From YA12-FULL-51-18 sp041665305 (GTDB taxonomy: Bacteria > Elusimicrobiota > Elusimicrobia > Elusimicrobiales > UBA9959): 64,000 nt of DNA. The stretch spans positions 1 to 64,000 of the forward strand of contig JBAYJD010000010.1 in NCBI GenBank assembly GCA_041665305.1, in the 5' to 3' direction. The notes beneath the pieces are model-generated. The model saw nothing but the letters and a program-made list of their open reading frames with translations, had not been told where the DNA came from and ran no database searches. Both the position numbers and the translations under genes were made by a program. Below are positions 1-7,978 of this stretch, piece by piece (the stretch's first letter is position 1; every line of letters starts with the position of its first letter).

Positions 1-117
1 TGGATAGACGGTGTTTTCCTGGACATTATTGTCTTTGCAGGGCGGCCGGCGCACGGGTGGGCTTAATAAGTGGGGAATCCGGACCGCCGAAAACTGGGGA
101 GTCTTAGACCGCCGCCT

Positions 118-270
118 TCACAGCTCCTTAAGCCGTTTCTCCATATCGGTTATCCGGTGCCTGGTCTCTTGGATTTCAGGCGATTCGGTTTTTTCCGGTG
201 CCTGAGCCTGCGCAGGCCCAGTCGGTAAAGCCAAAGCGCAGAATATCGCGAACATTTGTATTAAGTTCAT
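118..270 (-). CDS. small secreted peptide, unknown function
   Basis: This 50-residue reading frame was found by eye and is too short for usual ORF cut-offs. It starts with ATG 5 nt after an AAGGA ribosome binding site. Residues 1-22 look like a signal peptide (hydrophobic core, then PAQA|QA cleavage-like site). The mature part is about 28 residues, charged and helix-prone, ending MEKRLKEL. No family is recognised. It may be a small periplasmic or coiled-coil peptide. The first 117 bases of the window show nothing convincing. Confidence 0.45.
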   Translation of the reverse strand: MNLIQMFAIFCALALPTGPAQAQAPEKTESPEIQETRHRITDMEKRLKEL

Positions 271-403
271 AGGTTCCTTTCACAGGGTAGTAAGGTTTTT
301 TACATATCCTCCATCCTGGTTGTTACTTGGAAAATAGCGCCAGTTAAAAATCATGCAATTTAACTATAACAAATAAAACTTACGGAGTTCTCCCAAAAAA
401 ATG

Positions 404-434
404 AAAAATCCCCGATTTCTCGTCGGGGATTTTT
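404..434. terminator. Rho-independent terminator (bidirectional)
   Basis: A 12-bp perfect stem (AAAAATCCCCGA / TCGGGGATTTTT) with a short loop and T-runs in both directions. It lies 10 nt from a leftward tRNA 3'-end fragment, as expected for the terminator of a lost tRNA gene. Positions 271-403 hold no gene that I can see. Confidence 0.8.
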
Positions 435-444
435 AAAAGGCGGG

Positions 445-472
445 TGGCTGGCTGCATCAGGTTAGAACCTGT
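445..472 (-). pseudogene. tRNA 3'-end fragment (T arm, acceptor strand, CCA)
   Basis: Read on the minus strand this has a T-loop-like segment (GGTTCTAAC), seven acceptor-strand bases, a discriminator G and CCA, in the right order and spacing for a tRNA 3' end. The rest of the tRNA is absent and the T stem pairs poorly, so it is not a functional gene. A second fragment of the same layout lies at 2066-2093. Both sit just right of a terminator. I infer that they are leftovers of attachment events at tRNA genes. Confidence 0.45.
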
Positions 473-499
473 TTCGCAGGCGACTTCTGGTAAATAAAC

Positions 500-649
500 T
501 CAAAGAGATTTTGGCGAAATATGGGCTACTTTGCCGTCTTTCCAGATGGAGAGCGAGCGCCCGGATTTTTTATGTTCCGCGATAACTTTCTTTACCGCGC
601 TTTTCATGGCCAGTTCCGCTTTATCCTGCAGTGAAAGTCGTTTTTTCAT
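500..649 (-). CDS. probable antitoxin partner of zeta-type toxin
   Basis: A 49-residue basic protein whose ATG overlaps the stop codon of the upstream P-loop toxin (ATGA overlap), so the two are translationally coupled. It begins MKKRLSLQDKAELAMKSAV and ends with a short strand segment (SIWKDGKVAHISP). A small protein in this position commonly follows such zeta-like kinases, which would make this a toxin-first toxin-antitoxin pair. The antitoxin role is inferred from position only. A longer frame upstream lies inside the toxin gene and was not used. Confidence 0.6.
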   Translation of the reverse strand: MKKRLSLQDKAELAMKSAVKKVIAEHKKSGRSLSIWKDGKVAHISPKSL

Positions 650-1224
650 CTTGTCCTCGGTATGGAAATTGACTTGAACAGGTTGCCGTTGATAATTGTG
701 GCATGACCATTCATTCCTTTCGCGATTAAAACTGGTTTTGTCCCGGCATTGTCGAAAAGCATCCATGAATCAGACAGGGATTTATATAGTCCGAAAAAGT
801 TGGCAATTGAGCGGTTAAGACGGCGTTTGACATCTTCTGTGGGCACATGATGCCCGCCGGAGGCGACTCTGTCTCGAATCCGGGATACAGCGAGCGCCGA
901 TCCCGGGATCCATAAGAAGAAAATATGTAGTTTGTAGCCTTCTGATTTTAAATGGCGGAATAGTCGCAAGTATGTCCGTCCGGAAAGCGTAGTTTCAAAA
1001 CCAAAATCTATTTTGTTGTCAGCCAGCTCTTTGATACGGCTTAAGACTAACTTCCCGGCTTTCATGGCAGCGGAGCGCGGTTCGAACGGCGATAAGCCCT
1101 GAGCTATAAGATCCGCATTAACAAAATTGGGACATTTGGCGTAGAACGGCAGGAATTCGCGGGCGAAAGTGGTTTTTCCCGCTCCGTTGGGGCCGGCGAC
1201 TACATAGAGATTTCTGTGCGCCAT
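646..1224 (-). CDS. zeta toxin family P-loop kinase
   Basis: About 192 residues. A Walker A motif lies at the N terminus (GPNGAGKT), followed by an NADLIAQGLSP segment and a FETTLSG motif, the pattern of small zeta-toxin/AAA-type kinases. Characterised zeta toxins phosphorylate UDP-N-acetylglucosamine, and whether this branch does so is unknown. I start at the ATG at 1224. An in-frame TTG at 1230 is possible, but neither has a clear Shine-Dalgarno and an AT-rich TATATT lies close upstream, so translation may be nearly leaderless. It is coupled to the downstream 49-residue gene. Confidence 0.75.
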   Translation of the reverse strand: MAHRNLYVVAGPNGAGKTTFAREFLPFYAKCPNFVNADLIAQGLSPFEPRSAAMKAGKLVLSRIKELADNKIDFGFETTLSGRTYLRLFRHLKSEGYKLHIFFLWIPGSALAVSRIRDRVASGGHHVPTEDVKRRLNRSIANFFGLYKSLSDSWMLFDNAGTKPVLIAKGMNGHATIINGNLFKSISIPRTR

Positions 1225-1473
1225 ATACAAAATATATCAAATTCTCGGATGTAAATGGTGGTTTAATGTACAGCGCTATCACAAAGAATGAAATTTTATA
1301 TGCTCGATGAGGATTTCCCGTATCTTATACTTCCGAGCTTCAATAGTTCCATATAGTCATTTTCCTCTCCAGCTATCTAAAAAAGCCTGGAATAGCTATT
1401 TTAGAGGCGTTAAAACATGCGGCTTAGAGCCAGCCCTTCGGTTTTAATCACTTTTCATATGACAGTTTGAGTA

Positions 1474-1599
1474 TTACCAGAGAGCGTTATCTTTAAGTAT
1501 ATTTTTTGCGATTTCCTTGGCCAGTAGGCCTGGGATTCTCGCATCGGCCGCTTTTTGATCTCGTGTTAAAGTGGTTACGATAAAATACTCCTGCTGTCG
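1474..1599 (-). pseudogene. possible 3' fragment of a gene cut by the IS21 remnant
   Basis: The minus strand encodes about 42 residues ending GLLAKEIAKNILKDNALW and a stop. It loses its upstream part exactly where the istA fragment begins at about 1600. The composition looks protein-like but no family is recognised. It may be the tail of a gene interrupted by the insertion sequence. Positions 1231-1473 hold no gene that I can see. Confidence 0.25.
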
Positions 1600-1860
1600 G
1601 ACAACCTCAAGAGCGGCGTGACGAAAGCCTGCTTCTACGACCCGGAGCTCAATCCCACCTATGCCGATATGGCTACCCACTACGGTATCGTAGTCCTGCC
1701 CGCCATGGCCCGCAAGCCGCGGTACAAGGCCATTGTCGAGAACGGGGTGCTGGTATTGAAGGGCTGGATCCTTGCCGTGCTGCGCCACCGCACCTTCTTC
1801 AGCCTCGCCGAGCTAAACGCCACAATCCGGGTGTCGCTCAAGGGGACGCTGATTATTAAA
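1600..1860 (+). pseudogene. istA: IS21-family transposase istA fragment
   Basis: The frame opens at DNLKSGVTKACFYDP and continues with ELNPTYADMATHYG, VLPAMARKPRYKAIVENG and AVLRHRTFFSLAELNATI. This is the stretch of IstA between the second catalytic Asp and the catalytic Glu of the DDE integrase core. Only about 85 of roughly 400-500 residues remain, with several departures from the family consensus. There is no N terminus, no istB and no visible terminal repeats. It is a dead remnant. Confidence 0.85.
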
Positions 1861-1931
1861 TGCTTATTGCCCAGTTACTATCCGCGAATATAGTAATTCT
1901 GTAATATTTGCAATCCAGCACCATGGCAATA

Positions 1932-1962
1932 AAAAATCCCCGACATCTGGTCGAGGATTTTT
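1932..1962. terminator. terminator-like hairpin
   Basis: Stem AAAAATCCCCGAC / GTCGAGGATTTTT with one mismatch, flanked by A and T runs. It closely resembles the hairpin at 404-434, so the two are probably diverged copies of the same tRNA-associated terminator. Confidence 0.65.
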
Positions 1963-2023
1963 AAAGTAGGCGGATTCTGCTCTACTGCGCTGTGTCCTCC
2001 TTGTCGGCACAGCTTCGCAGGAG

Positions 2024-2063
2024 CTTTTTCTTTTAGCCGTCTTTGGACGGCTAAAAGAAAAAG
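2024..2063. terminator. strong bidirectional terminator
   Basis: An 18-bp perfect inverted repeat (CTTTTTCTTTTAGCCGTC and its complement) with a TTTG loop. The T-rich arms make it work in either direction. It lies 2 nt before the tRNA 3'-end fragment at 2066. Confidence 0.8.
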
Positions 2064-2065
2064 GG

Positions 2066-2093
2066 TGGCTGGGTAGACCAGGTTAGAACCTGT
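2066..2093 (-). pseudogene. tRNA 3'-end fragment, second copy
   Basis: On the minus strand: T-loop-like GGTTCTAAC, T-stem strand, seven acceptor bases CTACCCA, discriminator G and CCA. It has the same organisation as 445-472, with the T arm nearly identical but the acceptor strand different, so it may derive from another tRNA. No 5' half of a tRNA is present. Positions 2094-2285 hold no gene. Confidence 0.4.
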
Positions 2094-2285
2094 CTGATGG
2101 CGGTTTAGCGGCAATTTGCTCCGAAACCCATCAAAAAGCGCGTAAAAGACCTGTTTTAAGTCTAAAACACAGCGTTTCTCTCCTTTTATTATGCCGGAGC
2201 GTTTATTAATGATTCTACACCCGTAGGCCTTTTGCTGCGTTTTTAGGGTGCTTTCGGCCCTGCCGGGAAGTTTCGTCGCAGGGTA

Positions 2286-2294
2286 TGCTATTAT
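2286..2294 (+). promoter_or_regulatory. possible extended -10 promoter for the protease gene
   Basis: TGCTATTAT fits an extended -10 element (TGnTATnnT) 31 nt upstream of the protease ATG. No convincing -35 box lies 16-18 nt upstream, so this is a weak call. Confidence 0.3.
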
Positions 2295-2325
2295 ACAGCG
2301 CTTTGCGTTGTAAGAAGATGAACTT

Positions 2326-3333
2326 ATGAGAGTAATTGCTTCAGCGATTTTTCTTGTCGGGATTTTAATTTTATCGGCTGTCCCCTCCAAGGCTGAGAGA
2401 ATAATTTACGCGGAGGATGATCGCGTGGAGTACTATCAGGTATCCGAACAATTCAGAGCCGCATCCGACTCTGTTGTGTCAATTTGGATGAAAGAGAAAG
2501 TTGTGCAGTCCACGGCCGGCGGGGATTATGTCCTGTCCGCATCGCCCATCATGGAGAAGCAGAACCTCTGCTCGGGGGTTAGGTTCAGGGAACAGCCGTC
2601 CGGTCCCTTCTGCTCCGGCACGCTGGTGGGAGAAGACTTGGTATTGACCGCCGGTCATTGCATAAAAAATAAAGCTAGCTGCCAAAACAGGGTTTTTGTC
2701 TTCGGTTATGCGCTAAAAGCTCCGGGAGAGCCTGCCGCCCTGCGGGCTGGTGCCGACGATGTCTATTACTGTTCCAGGATTATAAAACTCATGTTTGGGA
2801 AAACTACTGCGCCCAACAGTGATGGCCAACCGCAGACCATTTACGGTCAGGATTTTGCCCTAATAAAACTGGACCGCAAAGTAATCGGCAGGCAACCGCT
2901 GGCCGTGAATCGCGCGGGCGGAATTTCTGAAGGTGTCCCGGTAGTGTCGATGGGATACCCGCTGGGACTTCCACTAAAGTTTTCGCAGACGGGCACAGTC
3001 TTTAAACCGGTTGGTAAAAATAACGCCTATTTTACAACAAACCTAGACACCTTCGGAGGGAATTCCGGCAGCCCGGTATTTAACGCTGTAACCGGCCTTA
3101 TGGAGGGAGTGGTAGTCAGGGCTGACAAGGATCATTTTCTTACAACTTCCGAAGGCTGCCTAGTGTATGTAGTGAAGCCGCAGATCAGTGGGACAGGTGT
3201 GAGTGTCAACAAACTCGACCTTCTGCTCAACGATATTCCCGCCGCTCCGCAAGAAGCGGCGGTCGGGGTGGCCCTGAATGCCGCCAGTTATCTGGGAGAT
3301 TCGACGCAGGTTAACATCAACTTTGACTTTTAA
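2326..3333 (+). CDS. secreted trypsin-like serine protease
   Basis: 335 residues. Residues 1-23 form a signal peptide ending VPSKA. The chymotrypsin-fold triad is visible: His111 in TAGHC, Asp176 in GQDFALIKLD and Ser247 in GGNSGSP. Cys pairs around 82-112 and near 149 suggest disulfides, so the enzyme probably acts outside the cytoplasm. The layout resembles V8/trypsin-type peptidases. The last 50 residues, after the protease fold, are low in motifs. It stands alone between tRNA/IS scars, so its target cannot be guessed from neighbours. Confidence 0.85.
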   Translation: MRVIASAIFLVGILILSAVPSKAERIIYAEDDRVEYYQVSEQFRAASDSVVSIWMKEKVVQSTAGGDYVLSASPIMEKQNLCSGVRFREQPSGPFCSGTLVGEDLVLTAGHCIKNKASCQNRVFVFGYALKAPGEPAALRAGADDVYYCSRIIKLMFGKTTAPNSDGQPQTIYGQDFALIKLDRKVIGRQPLAVNRAGGISEGVPVVSMGYPLGLPLKFSQTGTVFKPVGKNNAYFTTNLDTFGGNSGSPVFNAVTGLMEGVVVRADKDHFLTTSEGCLVYVVKPQISGTGVSVNKLDLLLNDIPAAPQEAAVGVALNAASYLGDSTQVNINFDF

Positions 3334-3443
3334 AATTCGGCAGTTAATAAAAGGGTATCAGGTACAATTTAAATAGATTTTTGATCTTTCCACATTACTT
3401 TATTTTGGATATTTCATCAAAAGGGTTGAAGAGAAAATAGAAA

Positions 3444-3469
3444 ACGAGAAACAAAGCATTGTTTCTCGT
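3444..3469. terminator. hairpin terminator left of recombinase remnant
   Basis: Inverted repeat ACGAGAAAC / GTTTCTCGT with an 8-nt loop. On the minus strand it is followed by a T-rich stretch, so it would stop leftward transcripts. By analogy with 404-434 it could be the original terminator of the tRNA-His gene now found 60 kb to the right. This is inference. Confidence 0.5.
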
Positions 3470-3482
3470 CGTCTAAATTTGA

Positions 3483-3960
3483 ATGGGTCCCTGGTCCGAC
3501 GGTAATCGAACAATTTCCGAGCGATTTGGCGCGGTTTCCAGTCAAAAACCGGAGTTTTGCCTGATTGACGAATCGCCGTTTGAGGTTGTAACCGGCCCTA
3601 ACGGCAAAAAACTGATGTTTTCCCCGGAGGAGGCCCAGGTAATCCGGGCCCGCCGAATCAAGCCCCCCGTCCGCCTCGAATTCAGCAGGACCTGCTGGAG
3701 GCCCGGCAACTTAAAGAACGCTTTGAAAAAATGTCGGGCCTGACCAACTCTGGCCCGGGAACTGGGCATCTCCCGTTTTGAGCTGATCCGCCGGCTGAAT
3801 CTCTTACGGCTAGCCCCGGAAATTCAAGAACAAATTTTCGCCATGCCGCCGAGGTTATCGTGCCGGTGCCCGATATCGAAGCGCACCCTGCGGAATATTG
3901 CTGTGATTCCTGATGTCGAATGTCAAAAACGTGAGTTCGAGGGACTTATGAATGGCGGCT
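3483..3960 (+). pseudogene. large serine recombinase C-terminal fragment, frameshifted
   Basis: The DNA aligns with 6061-6540 almost throughout. Shared protein stretches include SQKPEFCLIDESPFE, GPNGKK, then in a shifted frame IQQDLLEARQLKERFEK and FELIRRLNLLRLAPEIQEQI. At least two frameshifts break it. It covers only the ParB-like HTH tail found on some large serine recombinases, with no catalytic or zinc-ribbon part. Similarity begins exactly at the base matching the tRNA junction of the intact recombinase (AATGGG...), as expected for the left half of an integrase split by integration. Confidence 0.75.
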
Positions 3961-3996
3961 ATGGCTAAATCTTGGATATTACCCTTATTATTACCC

Positions 3997-5052
3997 TCAT
4001 TTAAGGGTATTACCCTCTTTCGCCCAAAGGGCGCCGGGACCTTTGCCAAGGCACTTTACGGCTCCCTTTTTGCTGAGGTCTTTTAGGACCAGCCGTACCA
4101 TATCCCTGCTCACTCCGGGGGAGGCTTTTTCCAGATCAGCCAGCGTGAAATTGCCCGTAAAAGATTTTATCGCATCCAGTATGAGATCGGTCTTGGCGCC
4201 CTTGGCCGATTTAACCTTTCCGGCTCTCTCTTCAAATTCAATATATGCCCGCCGGATTATGGAAAGGAAATAATTGAACCAAGGAATAATATCGTGTTTG
4301 CCTTCATGCCATTTCTTGGAACTTTCCAGAAGAACGCGGTAATAATCTTCCCGGGTGTCCTCAACAAGCCGTTCTATGCTGATATATCTGCCGACTTCGA
4401 TTCCGTGCTGATAAAGTGCAATTAAAGTCAGAAGACGGGCAACCCGGCCGTTGCCATCGCGGAACGGATGAATGGAAAGGAAATCTAGGACAAGTGCCGC
4501 GATGGCGAGTATGGGCGGAACATGCTCCTGATTTACTGCATGCCGGTATGCGAGGCATAATTCTTCCACGGCTTTAGGGGTTTCTTTGACGGAAACCGGC
4601 TTGAAGCGGATAAATGGGGGTTGGCCCGGTTTTGTTTCAATAATCTCATTGTCAACTTTTTTGAACTGGCCAGCGTCGCCGGACCCTTCCTGGATCATGA
4701 GATGAAATTTCTTCATCAGCTCAGGCGTGATGGATAAATTCTCATGGTTTGCGTGAATAAGGCTTAAGGCTTTGCGGTAGCCCTGTACTTCCTCTTCCGA
4801 ACGGTTCTTGGGGCGGACATTTCCAAGGACCAAAGATTTAAGCCGCTGCGCTGAGACAGTAATCCCCTCTATACGATTTGAAGATTCAACGCTTTGGACT
4901 AAAGCCATATCCCGAAGGGCCTTTAATATCTGTGGAGCCTGCTTTGTGTAAAGGTCCTGGCGACCCTTGCTCTGTGCAATATCCGTCATCAGCCAGACCG
5001 AACCGGCCGGAATCGCGAAACTTTTCAATCTTTCATTTCTGAATGTCATCAT
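3997..5052 (-). CDS. Fic family AMP-transferase with winged-helix tail
   Basis: 351 residues. The Fic motif HPFRDGNGR spans residues 195-203. Fic enzymes usually transfer AMP from ATP to a hydroxyl on a target protein. An N-terminal inhibitory helix motif, S58xxxE62G63, is present, which marks a self-inhibited class II Fic. The last 65 residues look like a winged helix, common in chromosomal Fic/DUF4172-type proteins. An AAGGA site precedes the start. It follows the hydrolase gene at 5064 with 11 nt between them, so they may form an operon. The target is unknown. Confidence 0.85.
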   Translation of the reverse strand: MMTFRNERLKSFAIPAGSVWLMTDIAQSKGRQDLYTKQAPQILKALRDMALVQSVESSNRIEGITVSAQRLKSLVLGNVRPKNRSEEEVQGYRKALSLIHANHENLSITPELMKKFHLMIQEGSGDAGQFKKVDNEIIETKPGQPPFIRFKPVSVKETPKAVEELCLAYRHAVNQEHVPPILAIAALVLDFLSIHPFRDGNGRVARLLTLIALYQHGIEVGRYISIERLVEDTREDYYRVLLESSKKWHEGKHDIIPWFNYFLSIIRRAYIEFEERAGKVKSAKGAKTDLILDAIKSFTGNFTLADLEKASPGVSRDMVRLVLKDLSKKGAVKCLGKGPGALWAKEGNTLK

Positions 5053-5063
5053 AAAATCCTTAT

Positions 5064-5933
5064 TTAGTCGTTCTTAATAGGCCAATTCCCGTTCAGCCAT
5101 GAGTCAATGGCGACATAAAGATGCGTAAGGTCGGGCGGGGATTGTTTCGTGTCGGATAAGCGGTGGTCCAGTCCTTTCTCGATGATAGTTGTGACCCTTC
5201 CTTGCCCCAGTTTGTTTTCCCATACACGGGCTTCAGAAACGGGAACCTCTTGGTCTGCGCTGCCGTGAAGAACCAGTAGTTTGAGTTTTTTATATCTTTG
5301 TAAATATTCCCAATTGTTCTGCAGAGAAATTTCGTCCAGCAATCGTTTTGCCGGACGATCTGACCCCAGCATGTTTGTGGGGGCCATCGCAGAAAGGGTC
5401 CGTAAGAGCTCTTCTTTGTCCGGTCCCCCCTGCCATTTTACTACCCCTGATATGTTTGTGGAAATTCCTCCAAGAAAAATCATCCCATTAATTTTATTTA
5501 GATCCAATTGTGTGGCCGCCAAAGTTCCCTCACTCCATGCAAAAACTATTTTAGGGGCAGCATCGTCCGGCATTTTCTCTAAAATAGATTTTATTTGAGC
5601 AACGGTTGTCGGTAAATCGGTTTTTGCATAATCTGTAGTATTTATTTCGGTTTTTTCTACCCCTGGTTTTGAGTAACGATAAACAGTCCATCCCGTAGAT
5701 ATCAAATGCTCGGTCAGTAAGCGAAAGAAAGGGAATTTTCCGTATCGGTCTTTTTCTGAGGCGCCAGGAATCAGTCCATTCATGTCAAATGGCGCGCTTC
5801 CATGTATTAGGAGTATATGTCCCCTGGATTTTCCGTCAGGGTTGTTCAATATGAACTTTGGGGCTGGCCGCGATGTTTTCATTATTATAGTTACACAAAT
5901 CAGCAATAGGCACACTATAACAAACTGTTTCAT
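5064..5933 (-). CDS. alpha/beta hydrolase, membrane-anchored or secreted
   Basis: 289 residues. Residues 1-18 are strongly hydrophobic (signal anchor). LLIHGSAPFD looks like the oxyanion-hole strand. The nucleophile elbow is AWSEG with Ser134, and the likely acid and base are Asp227 (HGSADQEVP) and His257 (GLDHRL). The A-x-S-x-G elbow is a small departure from G-x-S-x-G. The substrate is unknown. It is the upstream gene of a leftward pair with the Fic gene. Confidence 0.75.
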   Translation of the reverse strand: MKQFVIVCLLLICVTIIMKTSRPAPKFILNNPDGKSRGHILLIHGSAPFDMNGLIPGASEKDRYGKFPFFRLLTEHLISTGWTVYRYSKPGVEKTEINTTDYAKTDLPTTVAQIKSILEKMPDDAAPKIVFAWSEGTLAATQLDLNKINGMIFLGGISTNISGVVKWQGGPDKEELLRTLSAMAPTNMLGSDRPAKRLLDEISLQNNWEYLQRYKKLKLLVLHGSADQEVPVSEARVWENKLGQGRVTTIIEKGLDHRLSDTKQSPPDLTHLYVAIDSWLNGNWPIKND

Positions 5934-5943
5934 AACATTTTTA

Positions 5944-6577
5944 TAATTCTACCTATTTTTGCGGCAGGAATTCGCGCGTTAAGCTAGCTTTACGGCCGCT
6001 TTCGCGCGCCTGGGGTGATGTGGCCCACTTGGAAGGGGTGTTCGATTACTGTCAAAAATGGGGTGGCCGTTCCGACTGTCTTCGAACATTTTTGGACCGA
6101 TTTAAGCTACCTCGGGACCAAAAAACCGATTTTTACCTTATAGACGAGTCGGAATTCGGTTTGGTACTGGGTCCGAACGGCAAAAAACGCATACTTTTAC
6201 CGGAGGATGCTCAGATTGCCCGAAATAACCGCCGCCGTGCCCCCCACCCGCCTAGAATCCAGCAAGATCTGCTGGAAGCCCGGCAACTCAAAGAACGTCT
6301 TGAAAAAACGCCTAGCCTAACCAAAACCGCCTTGGCCCGTGAGCTTGGGATTACCCGCTTTGAGGTAATCCGCCGGCTGAACCTGCTCCGGCTCGCGCCC
6401 GAGATTCAGGAGCGCATTATGGCCTTGCCGCCGACCTCTCACCGGTGTCCTATATCAAAGCGCACTTTACGGCATATCACCGTAATTCCGGATATCGAAC
6501 GCCAAAGGCAAAAGTTCAACAATCTATTGGGCGGCATCCAGCCGGCGGAGGGTTTTCAGGGTTTATCGCGCCAATAG
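5944..6577 (+). pseudogene. large serine recombinase C-terminal fragment crossing the att point
   Basis: In frame from about 5960, this encodes NSRVKLALRPL, AWGDVAHLEGVFDYCQKWGG and then continues without a stop into RSDCLRTFL and a ParB-like HTH tail (LTKTALARELGITRFEVIRRL). The first part matches the last 35 residues of the intact recombinase at 61994-63622, which stops right after KWGG. The catalytic N-terminal three quarters are missing. The piece may be one recombinase tail, or the end of an older integrase joined to the tail of a newer one at the att site. Confidence 0.8.
6054..6067 (+). other. candidate left attachment site (attL)
   Basis: TCAAAAATGGGGTGGC is shared with 63604-63619, where it joins the recombinase end to tRNA-His. 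Left and right flanks differ in the way expected for attL and attR of one integration site. Serine recombinases need only a 2-bp crossover, so the exact point cannot be fixed. Confidence 0.5.
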
Positions 6578-6747
6578 AAATACATGGCTCTGATGTATGT
6601 AACGACGCCCAAGGGCACAATTACCCATAAAAACATTTTCACATACGGAGAAAAATACGCGCCGAGAATCAGGCCCACGCACATGACACATGTTTTCAGA
6701 ACGCCCAGTTCGAATACAGTATAGGTTTTGTCCTTAAATAATTTCAT
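6556..6747 (-). CDS. small two-helix membrane protein
   Basis: 63 residues with two hydrophobic segments (about 12-32 and 36-55). It starts 10 nt after the TreT stop with a GAGGA site, so it is the last gene of the trehalose operon. Its 3' end overlaps the tail of the recombinase fragment by about 20 nt. No family is recognised. Confidence 0.6.
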   Translation of the reverse strand: MKLFKDKTYTVFELGVLKTCVMCVGLILGAYFSPYVKMFLWVIVPLGVVTYIRAMYFYWRDKP

Positions 6748-6757
6748 TGCATCCTCA

Positions 6758-7978
6758 TCACAGATGTATAAAGTCTTTTTTGCCGCTTTCCAGATACAGC
6801 GCCAGTAGCAGGTAGTCCCGGAGGTGGCGGGTCAGCAGGAAATTCTCCCGCACATGTTCCCGGCCGTTCTCCCCCAGTTTCCTGGCATACTCGGGCTCAT
6901 GCAACAGCCGCTTCATCCAGTATGCGGTGCCCTCGATCGTACGCGTGAGGATGCCGGAATACTTATGCGTAACCTGGAGCGGTATGCCGCCCGTTGCTCC
7001 CGCTATTACCGGCTTTCCCTTCCAGAGCGCTTCCGAAACTGTCAGGCCGAAGCCCTCTTTGAGCGATTTTTGCAGTATTACGGCCGAGGCGCGTTGTATG
7101 GCATTTATTTCAACGTTGCTGGTCGGAGGCAGGCAGAGCACTATTATATCGGGGTTTCCCTCCGCCGCCGTCCGGACCTCCGCCAGAACCTGCGCGCCTT
7201 CCGGGTCGTCATCGGCGCTGCCGCCGACCAATAGCAGCCGCGCCGTAACGTAAGACTGGATTTTTTTGAAGGCTTCTATTACGCCCATCGGGTCCTTCAG
7301 CCGGTCAAAACGCGAGACCTGCGTTATCAAAGGTTTATCCAGTGGTATTTCAAGCCGCTGCATTATCTCCGAAATTTCGGTGCTGGTCAGCTCCTTGTTC
7401 TTATCGGCCAGCGGGTCTATGGATGGAGGAACCTGGAATTGTTTTACCGGCAACTCCTGCGAAAAGGCCGGAGCAGAGATTACGGCGGCATCATATCGTG
7501 AGATATACCCATGCAGGAAATCCCAGACGTCCTCCTGCCGGTTGGATAGGTCTATATGGCAGCGCCAGACCCATTTGGCGCCCGCCGGTTTTTTATCAAT
7601 AAGCCCGGCCGGTTGAGGATCGTGTATTAGGGCGATATCGGCGTCCAGGTTCATGGACTCCATATTTGTCTTGAGCGTGTCGCGGTAGAGCTGGAAGTCG
7701 GCTGCGGTCAGTTTCTGCGGAGTCCCGTGCAGGGCGTTATGGAATTTCTTGGTTACCGCATAAAAATCCTCTCCGCCTTTAATAAGCTCCCAGCGGGGTT
7801 TTATCCCCAGTTCCGTCATCATGGGAAGCATGCGGCTCAGTATCTCAGCCACACCGCCGCCTACTGCGGTGGAATTGACGTTAAGAATGGTTTTGTTTTC
7901 CAGCCTGGAGGCGATCGCTTTCAGCTCCTCTATGGCGTTGACGCCGGCCGCCGCCGCGTATTCGTCTATTTTAGGCAC
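6758..7978 (-). CDS. treT: trehalose synthase, TreT-type GT4 glycosyltransferase
   Basis: 406 residues. The GT4 fold is clear: LNVNSTAVGGGVAEIL near the start, WRCHIDLS in the middle, and a C-terminal donor site with QVSRFDRLKDPMGVIEAF, LQKSLKEGFGLTVSEALWKGKPVI and GGIPLQV. TreT makes trehalose directly from glucose and an NDP-glucose, and it can run in reverse. The start is GTG at 7978 with a GGAGG site inside the end of the DUF5752 gene, so translation is probably coupled. Together with OtsA and OtsB it gives the cell two trehalose routes in one operon. Confidence 0.85.
   Translation of the reverse strand: MPKIDEYAAAAGVNAIEELKAIASRLENKTILNVNSTAVGGGVAEILSRMLPMMTELGIKPRWELIKGGEDFYAVTKKFHNALHGTPQKLTAADFQLYRDTLKTNMESMNLDADIALIHDPQPAGLIDKKPAGAKWVWRCHIDLSNRQEDVWDFLHGYISRYDAAVISAPAFSQELPVKQFQVPPSIDPLADKNKELTSTEISEIMQRLEIPLDKPLITQVSRFDRLKDPMGVIEAFKKIQSYVTARLLLVGGSADDDPEGAQVLAEVRTAAEGNPDIIVLCLPPTSNVEINAIQRASAVILQKSLKEGFGLTVSEALWKGKPVIAGATGGIPLQVTHKYSGILTRTIEGTAYWMKRLLHEPEYARKLGENGREHVRENFLLTRHLRDYLLLALYLESGKKDFIHL

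Noticed and set aside
1878..2390. A 170-codon minus-strand frame
   Set aside because: It runs through two terminators and a tRNA fragment and overlaps the protease start. It shows no protein-like motifs.
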